A stretch of DNA of 64,000 bases from Dissulfurirhabdus thermomarina (GTDB lineage Bacteria > Desulfobacterota > Dissulfuribacteria > Dissulfuribacterales > Dissulfurirhabdaceae): contig NZ_JAATWC010000008.1 of NCBI RefSeq assembly GCF_012979235.1, positions 56,789 through 120,788 of the forward strand, in the 5' to 3' direction. Of this stretch, positions 34,507 through 42,740 are shown piece by piece. Every line of letters begins with the position of its first letter. The first letter of the stretch is position 1. A program made the position numbers and the translations under genes. The notes beneath the pieces are model-generated. The model ran no database searches. It was not told the DNA's origin and was given only the letters and a program-made list of their open reading frames with translations.

Positions 34507-35172
34507 ATGTCCATGTACGTGGCGGACCACATGACCCGTGACCCCGTGGCGGTGGGGCCCGATCTCTCCATCGCCGAGGCCAGGTCCATCCTCGCCTCCC
34601 GGGACTTCCGCCACCTCCCGGTGGTGGAGGCCGGGGGGCGGCTGGTGGGCGTGGTCACCGACCGGGACCTGCGCTCGGCCTATCCCTCCACGGTGCTTCC
34701 CGAAGACCGGCGGCGGGCGGCCCTGGCCGAGGTGGAACGCACCCCGGTCCGGCGGGTCATGAGCCCCGATCCCGCCGTTCTTTCCCCCCTCTCCACCCTG
34801 GACGACGCCCTGGTCCTGCTCGACCGGCTCCGCGTGGGTGCCCTCCCGGTGGTGGAGATCGGGGGGCGGCTGGTGGGGATCCTCTCCATCCGGGACCTCA
34901 TCCGGGCCTACGGGCGGCTCTTCGGCCTGGGCGAGAAGGGCGGGGCCCTGGTGGCCGTCCGCGACACGGGGGAGGCGGACCTCCTCACCCGCATCGTGCA
35001 CGTCCTCGAGCGGGAAGGGGTCTCCTTCACGCGGCTCGTCCGCCCGGGGCCGGAGGCCGGGCGGGGGCGCGTCTACGTCCGGGTCCGCACCTTGAACCTC
35101 AGGGCCGTCCACGCGGCCCTGGCCGCCGCCGGGCTCGAGGTGGTGACGGAGGGGCGGCCGGATGTCCCCTGA
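34507..35172 (+). CDS. AcuB-like protein with two CBS domains and an ACT domain
   Basis: A 221-residue cytoplasmic protein. CBS 1 (ADHMTRDPVAVGPDLSIAEA, FRHLPVVEAGGRLVGVVTDRDL) and CBS 2 (RVMSPDPAVLSPLSTLDDAL, VGALPVVEIGGRLVGILSIRDL) are followed by an ACT-type domain (GALVAVRDTGEADLLTRIVHVL). The CBS-CBS-ACT layout is that of AcuB, encoded with an acetyltransferase and an AcuC deacetylase in Bacillus. It probably binds an adenine nucleotide and senses energy state; this is inferred. It overlaps the next gene by 11 bases. Confidence 0.88.
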   Translation: MSMYVADHMTRDPVAVGPDLSIAEARSILASRDFRHLPVVEAGGRLVGVVTDRDLRSAYPSTVLPEDRRRAALAEVERTPVRRVMSPDPAVLSPLSTLDDALVLLDRLRVGALPVVEIGGRLVGILSIRDLIRAYGRLFGLGEKGGALVAVRDTGEADLLTRIVHVLEREGVSFTRLVRPGPEAGRGRVYVRVRTLNLRAVHAALAAAGLEVVTEGRPDVP

Positions 35173-37294
35173 GGCGCGGCGGAATCTCGAACCCCTCATG
35201 GCGCCTCGGGCCATCGCGGTGATCGGGGCCTCGCGGGACCCGGCCAAGCTGGGCCACGCCGTCGTCCGGAACATCCTGGAGAGCGGGTTCCCGGGCGAGG
35301 TCTATCCGGTCAACCCCAAGGCGGGGGAGATCCTCGGCCGCCGGGTCTTCGCCGACATCGGGTCGGTCCCCGGCCCGGTGGACCTCGCCGTGGTCACCAC
35401 CCCGGCGGTCACGGTGCTCGGGATCCTGGAGGCCTGCGGGAAGAAGGGCGTGGGGGCGGCGGTGGTGATCTCGGCCGGTTTCCGGGAGACGGGCCACGAG
35501 GGGCTCGAGGCCGAGCACCGGATGCGGGAGATCGCCCGGGCCTACGGCATGGTGGTGGTGGGGCCGAACTGCCTCGGGGTCATCGATACCCTCGCCCCGT
35601 ACAACGCCTCCTTCGCCGCGGGGATGCCGCGGAAGGGGCACATCGCCTTCATGTCCCAGTCCGGGGCCCTCTGCACCGCGGTGCTCGACATGTCCCTGGG
35701 GCGCGGGGTGGGCTTTTCGCGCTTCGTGAGCCTGGGGAACAAGGCGGATCTCGACGAGGTGGACTTCATCGAGGCCTGGGCGCGGGACGGGGCCACCCGG
35801 GTGGTCATGGCCTATCTGGAGGGGATCGGCGACGGGCGCCGCTTCGTGGAGGCGGCGCGTCGGCTCACCCGGGAAAAGCCCTTCGTCGCGGTGAAGTCCG
35901 GGACCACCGCCGCCGGCTCCCGGGCCGTCAGCTCCCACACCGGGACCCTGGCCGGCAGCGAGCGGGCCTACGAGGCGGCCTTCCGGCAGGCGGGGATCGT
36001 GCGCGCCGCCTCGGTGGAGGATCTCTTCGACGTGGCCGTGGCCTTTTCCCGGCAGCCGCTCCCCGGGACCGGGGGCGTGGCGGTGGTGACCAACGCCGGC
36101 GGGCCGGGGATCATGGCCACGGACGCCGCCGAGCGGGCGGGGCTCGCCCTGGCGGCCCTCGCGCCCGCCACCATGGAGGCGCTTTCGGCGGCGCTGCCCC
36201 CCGCCGCCAGCGTCCTGAACCCCGTGGACGTCCTCGGCGACGCCACGGCGGAACGCTACCGGCGGGCCCTCGAGATCGTGGCCGCCGATCCCGGGGTGGG
36301 GGCCCTCCTGGTGATCCTCTCTCCCCAGGTGATGACCCGGGCCGCGGAGACGGCCGAGGCGGTGGCGGACGTCGCCGAGCGGTCCGGGAAGACCGTCCTC
36401 GCCTGCTTCATGGGGGAGGCCCACGTGCGGGAGGGGGTGGAACTGCTCGCCCGGCGCGGGGTCCCGAACTACCCGGTGCCCGAGCGGGCGGTGCGGGTCC
36501 TCCGGGCCATGGCGGACCAGGCCCGTCGGCGGGCGGCGCCGGAGCCGCGGATCCAGCGCTTCGACATCGACCCGGCGGCGGTGGCCGCCGTGCTGGACCG
36601 GGCCCGGGCGGCGGGCCGGCTCGAGATAGGGGAGGCCGAGGCCCGGGCGGTGATGGAGGCCTGCGGGATCCCGGTGCCGCCCTCGCGGCTGTGTGCCACG
36701 GCCGACGAGGCCGTGGCCTTCGCCGAGTCGGTCGGCTACCCGGTGGTGATGAAGATCGCCTCCCCGGACATCCTCCACAAGAGCGACGTGGGCGGGGTGC
36801 GGCTCGGAGTGGCCGACGCCGGCGACGTGCGCGACACCTTCGACCTCCTCACCCTTCGCACCATGCGTCGTTTCCCCCGGGCGGAGATCTGGGGCTGCCT
36901 CGTCCAGAAGGAGGTCCGCGGCGGGCGCGAGGTGATCGTGGGCATGAACCGCGACCCGCAGTTCGGCCCCCTGGTCATGTTCGGCCTCGGGGGGATCTAC
37001 GTGGAGGTCCTCCGGGACGTGGTCTTCCGCCTCGCCCCGTTCTCCCGGGAGGAGGCCGAGGCCATGGTGGGCGAGATCCGGTCGGCGGCCCTGCTCCACG
37101 GGGTGCGGGGCGAGCCCCCGAGGGACATGGGGGCCTTGGTGGAGGCCCTGCTCCGGGTCTCCCAGCTGGTGACCGACTTCGAGGAGATCGTGGAGATGGA
37201 CATCAACCCCCTGGTGGTGTTCGAGGAGGGCCGCGGGGTGGCGGGGATCGACATGCGCCTCGTGATCTCGGGCGAGAAAGGGAGGAATCGATGA
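35162..37294 (+). CDS. ADP-forming acetyl-CoA (acyl-CoA) synthetase, fused subunits
   Basis: A 710-residue enzyme that interconverts acyl-CoA, ADP and phosphate with acid, CoA and ATP. The CoA-binding domain (AIAVIGASRDPAKLGHAVV), ligase domains (GPNCLGVIDT, SQSGALCTAV, SSHTGTLAGS with His259) and C-terminal ATP-grasp (VMKIASPDILHKSDVGG with His539) are all present, and both phosphohistidine positions are intact. It therefore looks active, unlike the paralogous part of the Pat-like protein upstream. It is the likely target of the acetylation pair in the same operon. It overlaps the next gene by ATGA. Confidence 0.93.
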   Translation: MSPEARRNLEPLMAPRAIAVIGASRDPAKLGHAVVRNILESGFPGEVYPVNPKAGEILGRRVFADIGSVPGPVDLAVVTTPAVTVLGILEACGKKGVGAAVVISAGFRETGHEGLEAEHRMREIARAYGMVVVGPNCLGVIDTLAPYNASFAAGMPRKGHIAFMSQSGALCTAVLDMSLGRGVGFSRFVSLGNKADLDEVDFIEAWARDGATRVVMAYLEGIGDGRRFVEAARRLTREKPFVAVKSGTTAAGSRAVSSHTGTLAGSERAYEAAFRQAGIVRAASVEDLFDVAVAFSRQPLPGTGGVAVVTNAGGPGIMATDAAERAGLALAALAPATMEALSAALPPAASVLNPVDVLGDATAERYRRALEIVAADPGVGALLVILSPQVMTRAAETAEAVADVAERSGKTVLACFMGEAHVREGVELLARRGVPNYPVPERAVRVLRAMADQARRRAAPEPRIQRFDIDPAAVAAVLDRARAAGRLEIGEAEARAVMEACGIPVPPSRLCATADEAVAFAESVGYPVVMKIASPDILHKSDVGGVRLGVADAGDVRDTFDLLTLRTMRRFPRAEIWGCLVQKEVRGGREVIVGMNRDPQFGPLVMFGLGGIYVEVLRDVVFRLAPFSREEAEAMVGEIRSAALLHGVRGEPPRDMGALVEALLRVSQLVTDFEEIVEMDINPLVVFEEGRGVAGIDMRLVISGEKGRNR

Positions 37295-38367
37295 GCCGGA
37301 AGCTGTACGTGGTGTCCACCCAGAACGACGCCGGGAAGAGCCTCCTCTGCGCCGGGCTGATCCGCCGGTTCCGGGTCGACGGCCGCGCCGTGGGGTACTT
37401 CAAGCCCGTGGGGACGGAGGCGGCCCCGGCCGGCCCCGTGGACGTGGACGAGGACGCGGTGTTCTTCCGCGGTCTCTTCGACCTCCCCGACGCCCTGGAG
37501 GACCTTTCCCCGGTGCTGCTCGACGGCCGCCGCGTGGAGCGGATCCTGGCCGGCGAGGTCCTGGACGGGGCGGGCCGGGTCCGGGCCGCCGGCGAACGGG
37601 TGGCCCGGGGACGGGACCTGGTGGTGGCGGAAGGGGGCGGCAGCCTCCGGGAGGGGTGGGTGGCGGATCTCTCCCCGGTCCAGGTGGCCGAGCTCCTCGA
37701 GGCCCGGGTGCTCGCCGTGGTGCCCTACCTCTCGGAGCTCCAGGTGGTGGACGACCTCGTGACCGCCCGGGTCCGGTTCGGCCCGTCCCTGGCCGGGGCC
37801 GTGGTGAACCGGGTGCCCGGCCACCGGCGGCCCCTGGTGGCGGAGCGGATGCGGCCCTTCCTCGCGGAGCGGGGCATCCGGCTCTTCGCCGTCCTGCCCC
37901 GGGACCGCCTGCTCCAGGCGGTGAGCGTGGGCGAGATCCTCGAGGGGCTCGGCGGGCGGGTCCTCTGCGCCCGGGACCACATGGACGCCCTGGTGGAGCA
38001 CCTCATGGTGGGGGCCATGAGCGCGGAGAGCGCCCTGGCCTACTTCCGCCGCCGGCCGAACAAGGCGGTCATCACCGGGGGCGACCGGCCCGACATCCAG
38101 CTCGCCGCCATCGAGACCTCCACCCGGTGCCTGGTGCTCACCGGGAACCTCCACCCCCCGGCTCCCATCCTCGGCAAGGCCGAGCAGGCGGGCATTCCCA
38201 TCCTCCTCACCCCGCACGACACCCTCACCGCCGTGGAGATCATCGAGTCCTTCTTCGGCAAGGGCCGCTGGCACCAGGCGGAGAAGGTCCAGCGGATGGA
38301 GGAACTCCTCGCCGGCGAGCTGGACTTCGACGCGCTCGCCGCCGCCCTGGAACCGGGAGGCGCCTAG
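37291..38367 (+). CDS. BioD-like P-loop protein with DRTGG domain
   Basis: A 358-residue cytoplasmic protein. The N-terminal 210 residues are a dethiobiotin-synthetase-like P-loop domain (VVSTQNDAGKSLLCAGLIRRF, GYFKPVGTE, VVAEGGGSLREG). Residues about 215-330 form a DRTGG-type domain (MVGAMSAESALAYFRRRPNKAVITGGDRPDIQ, split as MVGAMSAESALAYF and NKAVITGGDRPDIQ), as found in the N-terminal half of large phosphotransacetylases. No phosphotransacetylase catalytic part follows, so this is a stand-alone regulator-like version. Its place after the acetyl-CoA synthetase supports a role in acetyl-CoA/acetyl-phosphate metabolism. Confidence 0.85.
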   Translation: MSRKLYVVSTQNDAGKSLLCAGLIRRFRVDGRAVGYFKPVGTEAAPAGPVDVDEDAVFFRGLFDLPDALEDLSPVLLDGRRVERILAGEVLDGAGRVRAAGERVARGRDLVVAEGGGSLREGWVADLSPVQVAELLEARVLAVVPYLSELQVVDDLVTARVRFGPSLAGAVVNRVPGHRRPLVAERMRPFLAERGIRLFAVLPRDRLLQAVSVGEILEGLGGRVLCARDHMDALVEHLMVGAMSAESALAYFRRRPNKAVITGGDRPDIQLAAIETSTRCLVLTGNLHPPAPILGKAEQAGIPILLTPHDTLTAVEIIESFFGKGRWHQAEKVQRMEELLAGELDFDALAAALEPGGA

Positions 38368-38401
38368 GCGGCCCGCGGGGAGCCCGCTCGGAGGCCTCCG
38401 G

Positions 38402-38430
38402 TTGACGCCGGTCCTTGGAATGCCTACAAA
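38402..38430 (+). promoter_or_regulatory. Sigma-70-type promoter of the tpx-korAB operon
   Basis: TTGACG (38402-38407), a 17-base spacer and TACAAA (38425-38430). It lies in the 155-base gap after the acetyl-CoA operon, and reads into the DsrE-like gene with a leader of about 85 bases. Confidence 0.65.
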
Positions 38431-38522
38431 GAAGACAGGTCGTCGCCGAAGCCGGCGCCGCCCGGTCGCCGTGGGGGAGGCGCCGGGCGGGCTCGTTCCC
38501 GCCCCGGAGAGAGGTGCCCGCC

Positions 38523-39041
38523 GTGAAGCACGTCCGCCCCGCCCTGTTGGTGCTCTTCCTCGTCTCGGTCCTCTTTCTTCCGTCTCCCCGGGCCCGGGCC
38601 GGGGAACGGCTCTTCCTGGTCCATGCCAAGACCGCCATGAAGCTCGACGACGCCCAGGTCTGCGCCGTCCCCAACGTGGTCATGGCGGCGCTGGCCAAGG
38701 GATACCGGGTGGTCGTGCTCTTCGACGCGAGCGGGGTGACCCTCGTCCGCCGGGGCGGCCTCTTCGGCGGCGACCGGACACCCCTCGACAAGGCGCGGCT
38801 CCCGGAGCGGGAGCGGCGCACCCTGGCCGCCCAGTTCGGCCTCGCCCCCGGGGACGTGCCCCGGGACTACGGGGCCTACTTCCACGAGCTCGCCCGCCGG
38901 GGGGTCCGGCTCGTGGCCAACCGGACCATGATGCTCCTCTACAAGATCGGCGAGGACGAGATCGACCCGGGGGTGAAACCCGTGAGCCTTTCGGAGATGG
39001 CCGCCCTCTTCGCGCAGGCCGACGTCTACGTGGCCTACTGA
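38523..39041 (+). CDS. Secreted DsrE/DsrF-like protein
   Basis: A 172-residue protein with a signal peptide (LLVLFLVSVLFLPSPRARA). The mature part has the alternating pattern of the DsrE/DsrF/peroxiredoxin-like fold: RLFLVHAKTAM, NVVMAALAKGYRVVVLFDASGVTLV and a late GVRLVANRTMM strand. Only one cysteine (in DAQVCAVP) is present. GTG start is preceded by GAGAGGTG. Members handle sulfur transfer; here the periplasmic location and neighbours suggest sulfur or redox chemistry, without further proof. Confidence 0.7.
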   Translation: MKHVRPALLVLFLVSVLFLPSPRARAGERLFLVHAKTAMKLDDAQVCAVPNVVMAALAKGYRVVVLFDASGVTLVRRGGLFGGDRTPLDKARLPERERRTLAAQFGLAPGDVPRDYGAYFHELARRGVRLVANRTMMLLYKIGEDEIDPGVKPVSLSEMAALFAQADVYVAY

Positions 39042-39084
39042 ACGCGGCCGGCCCGGCGCCGGCCGACGACGAAGGAGAACGCCC

Positions 39085-39600
39085 ATGGAAGAACGGACCG
39101 GTCTCGTCACCCTCTTGGGGAATCCCGTCACCCTGCTGGGGCCGGAGCTGCGGCCGGGGGACACCGCCCCGGACGCCGTCCTGGTGGACAACGACCTCAA
39201 AGAGGTGCGCCTGTCCAAATTCGCGGGCCGGGTGCGCGTCTTGGCCTCCGTGCCCTCCCTCGACACCCCGGTCTGCGCCATGGAGACCCGGCGGTTCAAC
39301 GCCGAGGCCGGGGGGCTGGGCGAAGGCGTGGTGGTCCTCACGGTGAGCATGGACCTCCCCTTCGCCCAGAAGCGATGGTGCGGGGCCGCCGGGGTGGACC
39401 GTGTCGTCACCCTCTCGGATCACCGGGAGGCCGCCTTCGGGCTGGCCTACGGGGTCCTCATCAAGGAGGTCCGCCTGCTCGCCCGGGCCGTCTTCGTGGT
39501 GGATGCCGGGGGCACGATCCGCCACGTCCAGTTGGTGGAGGAGGTGGGGGAGGAACCGGACTACGAGGCCGTGCTCGCGGCGGCCCGGGCCCTGCTGTAG
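39085..39600 (+). CDS. tpx: Thiol peroxidase
   Basis: A 171-residue Tpx-type peroxiredoxin. GNPVTLLGPELRPGDTAPD is the family start; the peroxidatic Cys is in PSLDTPVCAMETRRFN and the resolving Cys in QKRWCGAAG. It reduces hydroperoxides using thioredoxin. ATG follows AAGGAG. It lies in the korAB operon, where it would protect the oxygen-sensitive enzyme. Confidence 0.95.
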   Translation: MEERTGLVTLLGNPVTLLGPELRPGDTAPDAVLVDNDLKEVRLSKFAGRVRVLASVPSLDTPVCAMETRRFNAEAGGLGEGVVVLTVSMDLPFAQKRWCGAAGVDRVVTLSDHREAAFGLAYGVLIKEVRLLARAVFVVDAGGTIRHVQLVEEVGEEPDYEAVLAAARALL

Positions 39601-39631
39601 CCCGCGAGGTCAGAACGAAAGGGGGTTCACC

Positions 39632-40153
39632 ATGGCCAGAGACGCCATCGACATGTTGTGCGCCGTGCTGGAGCTGGAAAAGAGGGAGCGGCGGTTCTAC
39701 GAGGAGGCCGAGGCCGCCTGCCCAGATCCCGTGGGGAAGGAGGTCTTCCGGATGCTGCTCGCGGAGGAGGAGGACCATGCCGCCCATGTCGAGGCCCTGC
39801 GCCGCCGGTTCGAGACCGGGGAGGGCTGGAGCGAGGCCTGCCTCCTCGAGGGCCCGTCCGCGGATGCCGCCGCGGCCGTCCGGCATGTGGCCGAGCGGCA
39901 TGCCGAGGCCCTCAGGCGCGGCATGGACAAGGTGGCGGCCCTGGGGGTGGGCATCGAGATGGAGGCGGCCAGTGCGGCCTTCTACGAAGGGCTCCTCGAG
40001 AAGGCCAAGGATCCCTTCGAGCGGCGGTTCCTCGAGGAGATGGCCCGGGCGGAGCGCCGCCACCACCTGATCCTCACCGACCTCCAGTACTACTACGAGG
40101 ACCCGGAGGGCTACTTCATGGAGAAGGAGCACAGGGGGCTCGATGGCGCCTGA
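39632..40153 (+). CDS. Rubrerythrin-like ferritin-family protein
   Basis: A 173-residue protein with two ExxH helices of a diiron site: ELEKRERRFYEEAE, LLAEEEDHAAHVEAL, GIEMEAASAAFYEGL and ARAERRHHLILTDLQ. There is no rubredoxin domain. Such proteins reduce peroxide or store iron. Its end overlaps korA by 11 bases, so it is tied to the oxidoreductase. Confidence 0.85.
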   Translation: MARDAIDMLCAVLELEKRERRFYEEAEAACPDPVGKEVFRMLLAEEEDHAAHVEALRRRFETGEGWSEACLLEGPSADAAAAVRHVAERHAEALRRGMDKVAALGVGIEMEAASAAFYEGLLEKAKDPFERRFLEEMARAERRHHLILTDLQYYYEDPEGYFMEKEHRGLDGA

Positions 40154-41852
40154 AACCGCTGGCGGGGCCGAACGCCCCGAGGTGAACGTCCTCGTCGGCG
40201 GAGAGGCGGGCCAGGGCCTCGTCACCGTGGGGCGGCTGCTCGCCAAGTCCCTGGTCCGCTCCGGCTACCACATCCTGGTCACGCAGGACTACCAGTCCCG
40301 GATCCGGGGCGGGCACAACACCTTCGGGGTCCGGGCGGGGGTGGCGCCGGTCCGGGCGCCCGCGGAGGGCGTGGACCTTCTGGTCGCCCTGGACGGGGCC
40401 ACCGTGGCCCTGCACCGGCCGGAACTCCGGCCCGGCGGCCTGGTGGTGGCGGATGCCGCCGCCGGGGTGCAGGTGGAGCCGGGGCTCGAGGTGCCTTTCG
40501 CGGAGCTCGCCCCGGCCCAGGCCGCCAACGTGGCGGCCCTCGGGGTGGCCGCGGCGGTGCTCGGGCTCGATCTCGAGGTGGTGGCGGGGGCGGTCTCGGA
40601 TCTCTTCGGCGCGAAACACCCGGAGGCCGCGGAGGCCAACCGGCGGGCCCTGGCCGCCGCCCACGCCTGGGCGGTGGAGCGGGGGGCGGCGGGGGCCGTC
40701 CGGCTCGCTCCGCCCGAGCCCGCCCCGGATCGCCTCATGCTGAACGGCAACGAGGCCATCGCCTACGGGGCCCTCTCCGCCGGCCTCCGGTTCCTCGCCT
40801 TCTACCCCATGACCCCCTCCACCTCGGTGGCGCTCACGGTGGCCGCCCATGCCCGGGACCTCGGGGTGATGGTGGAACAGGCCGAGGACGAGATCGCCGC
40901 GGTCAACATGGCCATCGGCGCCTCCTTCGCCGGTGCACCGGCCATGGTGACCACGTCCGGTGGCGGCTTCGCCCTCATGGAGGAAGGGGTCAGCCTCGCC
41001 GCCATGACCGAGACGCCCCTCGTGGTGGTGGTGGCCCAGCGGCCGGGACCGGCCACGGGCCTTCCGACCCGCACGGAGCAGGGCGACCTGGACCTGGTGC
41101 TGCACGCCGGGCACGGGGAGTTCCCGAGGGCGATCCTCGCCCCCGGGACGGTGGAGGAGTGTTTCGAGCTCACCCACAAGGCCTTCCACCTGGCGGAACT
41201 GGCCCAGGGGCCGGTCTTCGTCCTCACCGACCAGTTCCTGGCCGACTCCGACCGGGCGGTGGCGCCCTTCGACCTCGCCGCCCTCCGGCCGGTGGAGCCG
41301 GGGGCCGGGGTCATGCCGCCCGGCGGGTCGTACCGGCGGTACGAGGTGACCGAGAACGGGGTCTCGCCCCGGCTGCTGCCCGGGCTCACGCCGGCCCTCG
41401 TGGTGGCGGACAGCGACGAGCACACCCCGGACGGTCACATCACCGAGGATCTCGGCGTCCGGGTGCGGATGGTGGACAAGCGGCTCCGGAAGGCCGGGCT
41501 CCTTCGGGCCGAGACGGTGCCCCCCGAGTACCAGGGGCCGGAGGATCCGGATCTCCTGCTGGTGGCCTGGGGTTCCACCGGGGGCGCCGCGGTGGAGGCG
41601 GCCGAGGCCCTCACCGCCGGGGGGCGGCCCGCCGCGGTGCTGCGGTTTCGCCAGGTGTGGCCCCTGGTCCCGGAACAGTTCTCGGACCGGTGCCGCCGGG
41701 CGCGGGAGGTTATCTGCGTGGAAGGCAACGCCACCGGCCAGTTCGAGCGCCTGCTCCGGTGCGAGGCGGGGGTCCGGGTGTCCCGGAGCGTCCGGCGTTA
41801 CGACGGGCGGCCCGTGACGCCCGGCTACATCCTGCGGGCCCTGGGGGCCTGA
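40143..41852 (+). CDS. korA: 2-oxoacid:ferredoxin oxidoreductase, fused gamma-alpha subunit
   Basis: A 569-residue subunit. Residues 1-185 are the gamma domain (NVLVGGEAGQGLVTVGRLLA, DYQSRIRGGHNTFGVR); the rest is the alpha part (AFYPMTPSTSVALTVAAHA, VEQAEDEIAAVNMAIGAS, TTSGGGFALMEEGVSLAAM). This is the layout of KorA in two-subunit 2-oxoglutarate (or related 2-oxoacid) ferredoxin oxidoreductases. The enzyme interconverts 2-oxoacid and CoA with acyl-CoA, CO2 and reduced ferredoxin. Substrate cannot be fixed from sequence. Confidence 0.93.
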   Translation: MAPETAGGAERPEVNVLVGGEAGQGLVTVGRLLAKSLVRSGYHILVTQDYQSRIRGGHNTFGVRAGVAPVRAPAEGVDLLVALDGATVALHRPELRPGGLVVADAAAGVQVEPGLEVPFAELAPAQAANVAALGVAAAVLGLDLEVVAGAVSDLFGAKHPEAAEANRRALAAAHAWAVERGAAGAVRLAPPEPAPDRLMLNGNEAIAYGALSAGLRFLAFYPMTPSTSVALTVAAHARDLGVMVEQAEDEIAAVNMAIGASFAGAPAMVTTSGGGFALMEEGVSLAAMTETPLVVVVAQRPGPATGLPTRTEQGDLDLVLHAGHGEFPRAILAPGTVEECFELTHKAFHLAELAQGPVFVLTDQFLADSDRAVAPFDLAALRPVEPGAGVMPPGGSYRRYEVTENGVSPRLLPGLTPALVVADSDEHTPDGHITEDLGVRVRMVDKRLRKAGLLRAETVPPEYQGPEDPDLLLVAWGSTGGAAVEAAEALTAGGRPAAVLRFRQVWPLVPEQFSDRCRRAREVICVEGNATGQFERLLRCEAGVRVSRSVRRYDGRPVTPGYILRALGA

Positions 41853-41864
41853 GGGGGGAGCGGC

Positions 41865-42716
41865 ATGGTAAGCGTCGAGGACTACGGGAAATACGAGACG
41901 GCCTGGTGCCCCGGCTGCGGCAACTTCGGGATCCTCAACGCGGTGAAGGCGGCGCTCGCCGGGGCGGGGATCGCCCCCCACCAGGTGCTTTTCGTCTCGG
42001 GGATCGGGCAGGCCGCCAAGACCCCGCACTACCTGAACGCCAACGTCTTCAACGGCCTCCACGGGCGGCACCTCCCCGTGGCCACCGGGGCCAAGCTCGC
42101 CAACCGGGATCTCGTGGTCATCGCCGAGAGCGGTGACGGCTGCACCTACGGCGAGGGGGGGAACCACTTTCTCGCGGCCGTCCGCCGGAACGTGGACATC
42201 ACCCTCCTGGTGCACGACAACCGGGTCTACGGGCTCACCAAGGGGCAGGCCAGCCCCACCACCGACGAGGGCGTGGTCACCAAGGCGCAGCCCTTCGGGA
42301 CCGCCTCGGCGCCGTTCAACCCGCTGGCCGTGGCGGTGGCCCTGGGGGCGGGCTTCGTGGCCCGGGGCTACGCGGGGGACGTGGACCACCTGGCCGGGCT
42401 CATCCAGGCGGCCGTCTCCCATCCCGGCTTCGCCCTGGTGGACATCCTCCAGCCCTGCGTCTCGTTCAACCCCGTCAACACCTACGAGTGGTACCGGGAG
42501 CGGGTCTACCCCGTTCCGGACGATCACGACCCGGCGGACGCCGAGGCGGCCATGCGCCTGGCCCGGCAGTGGGGCGACCGGATCCCCCTCGGTGTCCTCT
42601 ACCGCAACGACCGGCCCACCTTCGAGGCGCACTTTCCCATCCTGGAGGACGGGCCGCTGGTCGGCCGGCGGCCGGACTACGAGGCGCTCGGGGCGGCCCT
42701 GGCCGCCCGCCGGTAA
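41865..42716 (+). CDS. korB: 2-oxoacid:ferredoxin oxidoreductase, beta subunit
   Basis: A 283-residue thiamine-diphosphate subunit. It has TAWCPGCGNFGILNAVKAAL (cluster and TPP region), GIGQAAKTPHYLNAN, GDGCTYGEGGNHFLAAVRRN with the TPP/Mg motif, and LVHDNRVYGLTKGQASPTT. A late Cys (QPCVSFNP) completes the 4Fe-4S ligands known in this family. ATG follows GGGGGGAG; twelve bases separate it from korA. Confidence 0.95.
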   Translation: MVSVEDYGKYETAWCPGCGNFGILNAVKAALAGAGIAPHQVLFVSGIGQAAKTPHYLNANVFNGLHGRHLPVATGAKLANRDLVVIAESGDGCTYGEGGNHFLAAVRRNVDITLLVHDNRVYGLTKGQASPTTDEGVVTKAQPFGTASAPFNPLAVAVALGAGFVARGYAGDVDHLAGLIQAAVSHPGFALVDILQPCVSFNPVNTYEWYRERVYPVPDDHDPADAEAAMRLARQWGDRIPLGVLYRNDRPTFEAHFPILEDGPLVGRRPDYEALGAALAARR

Positions 42717-42740
42717 GCCGCGGCCTCTCCGGGGCGCCGG

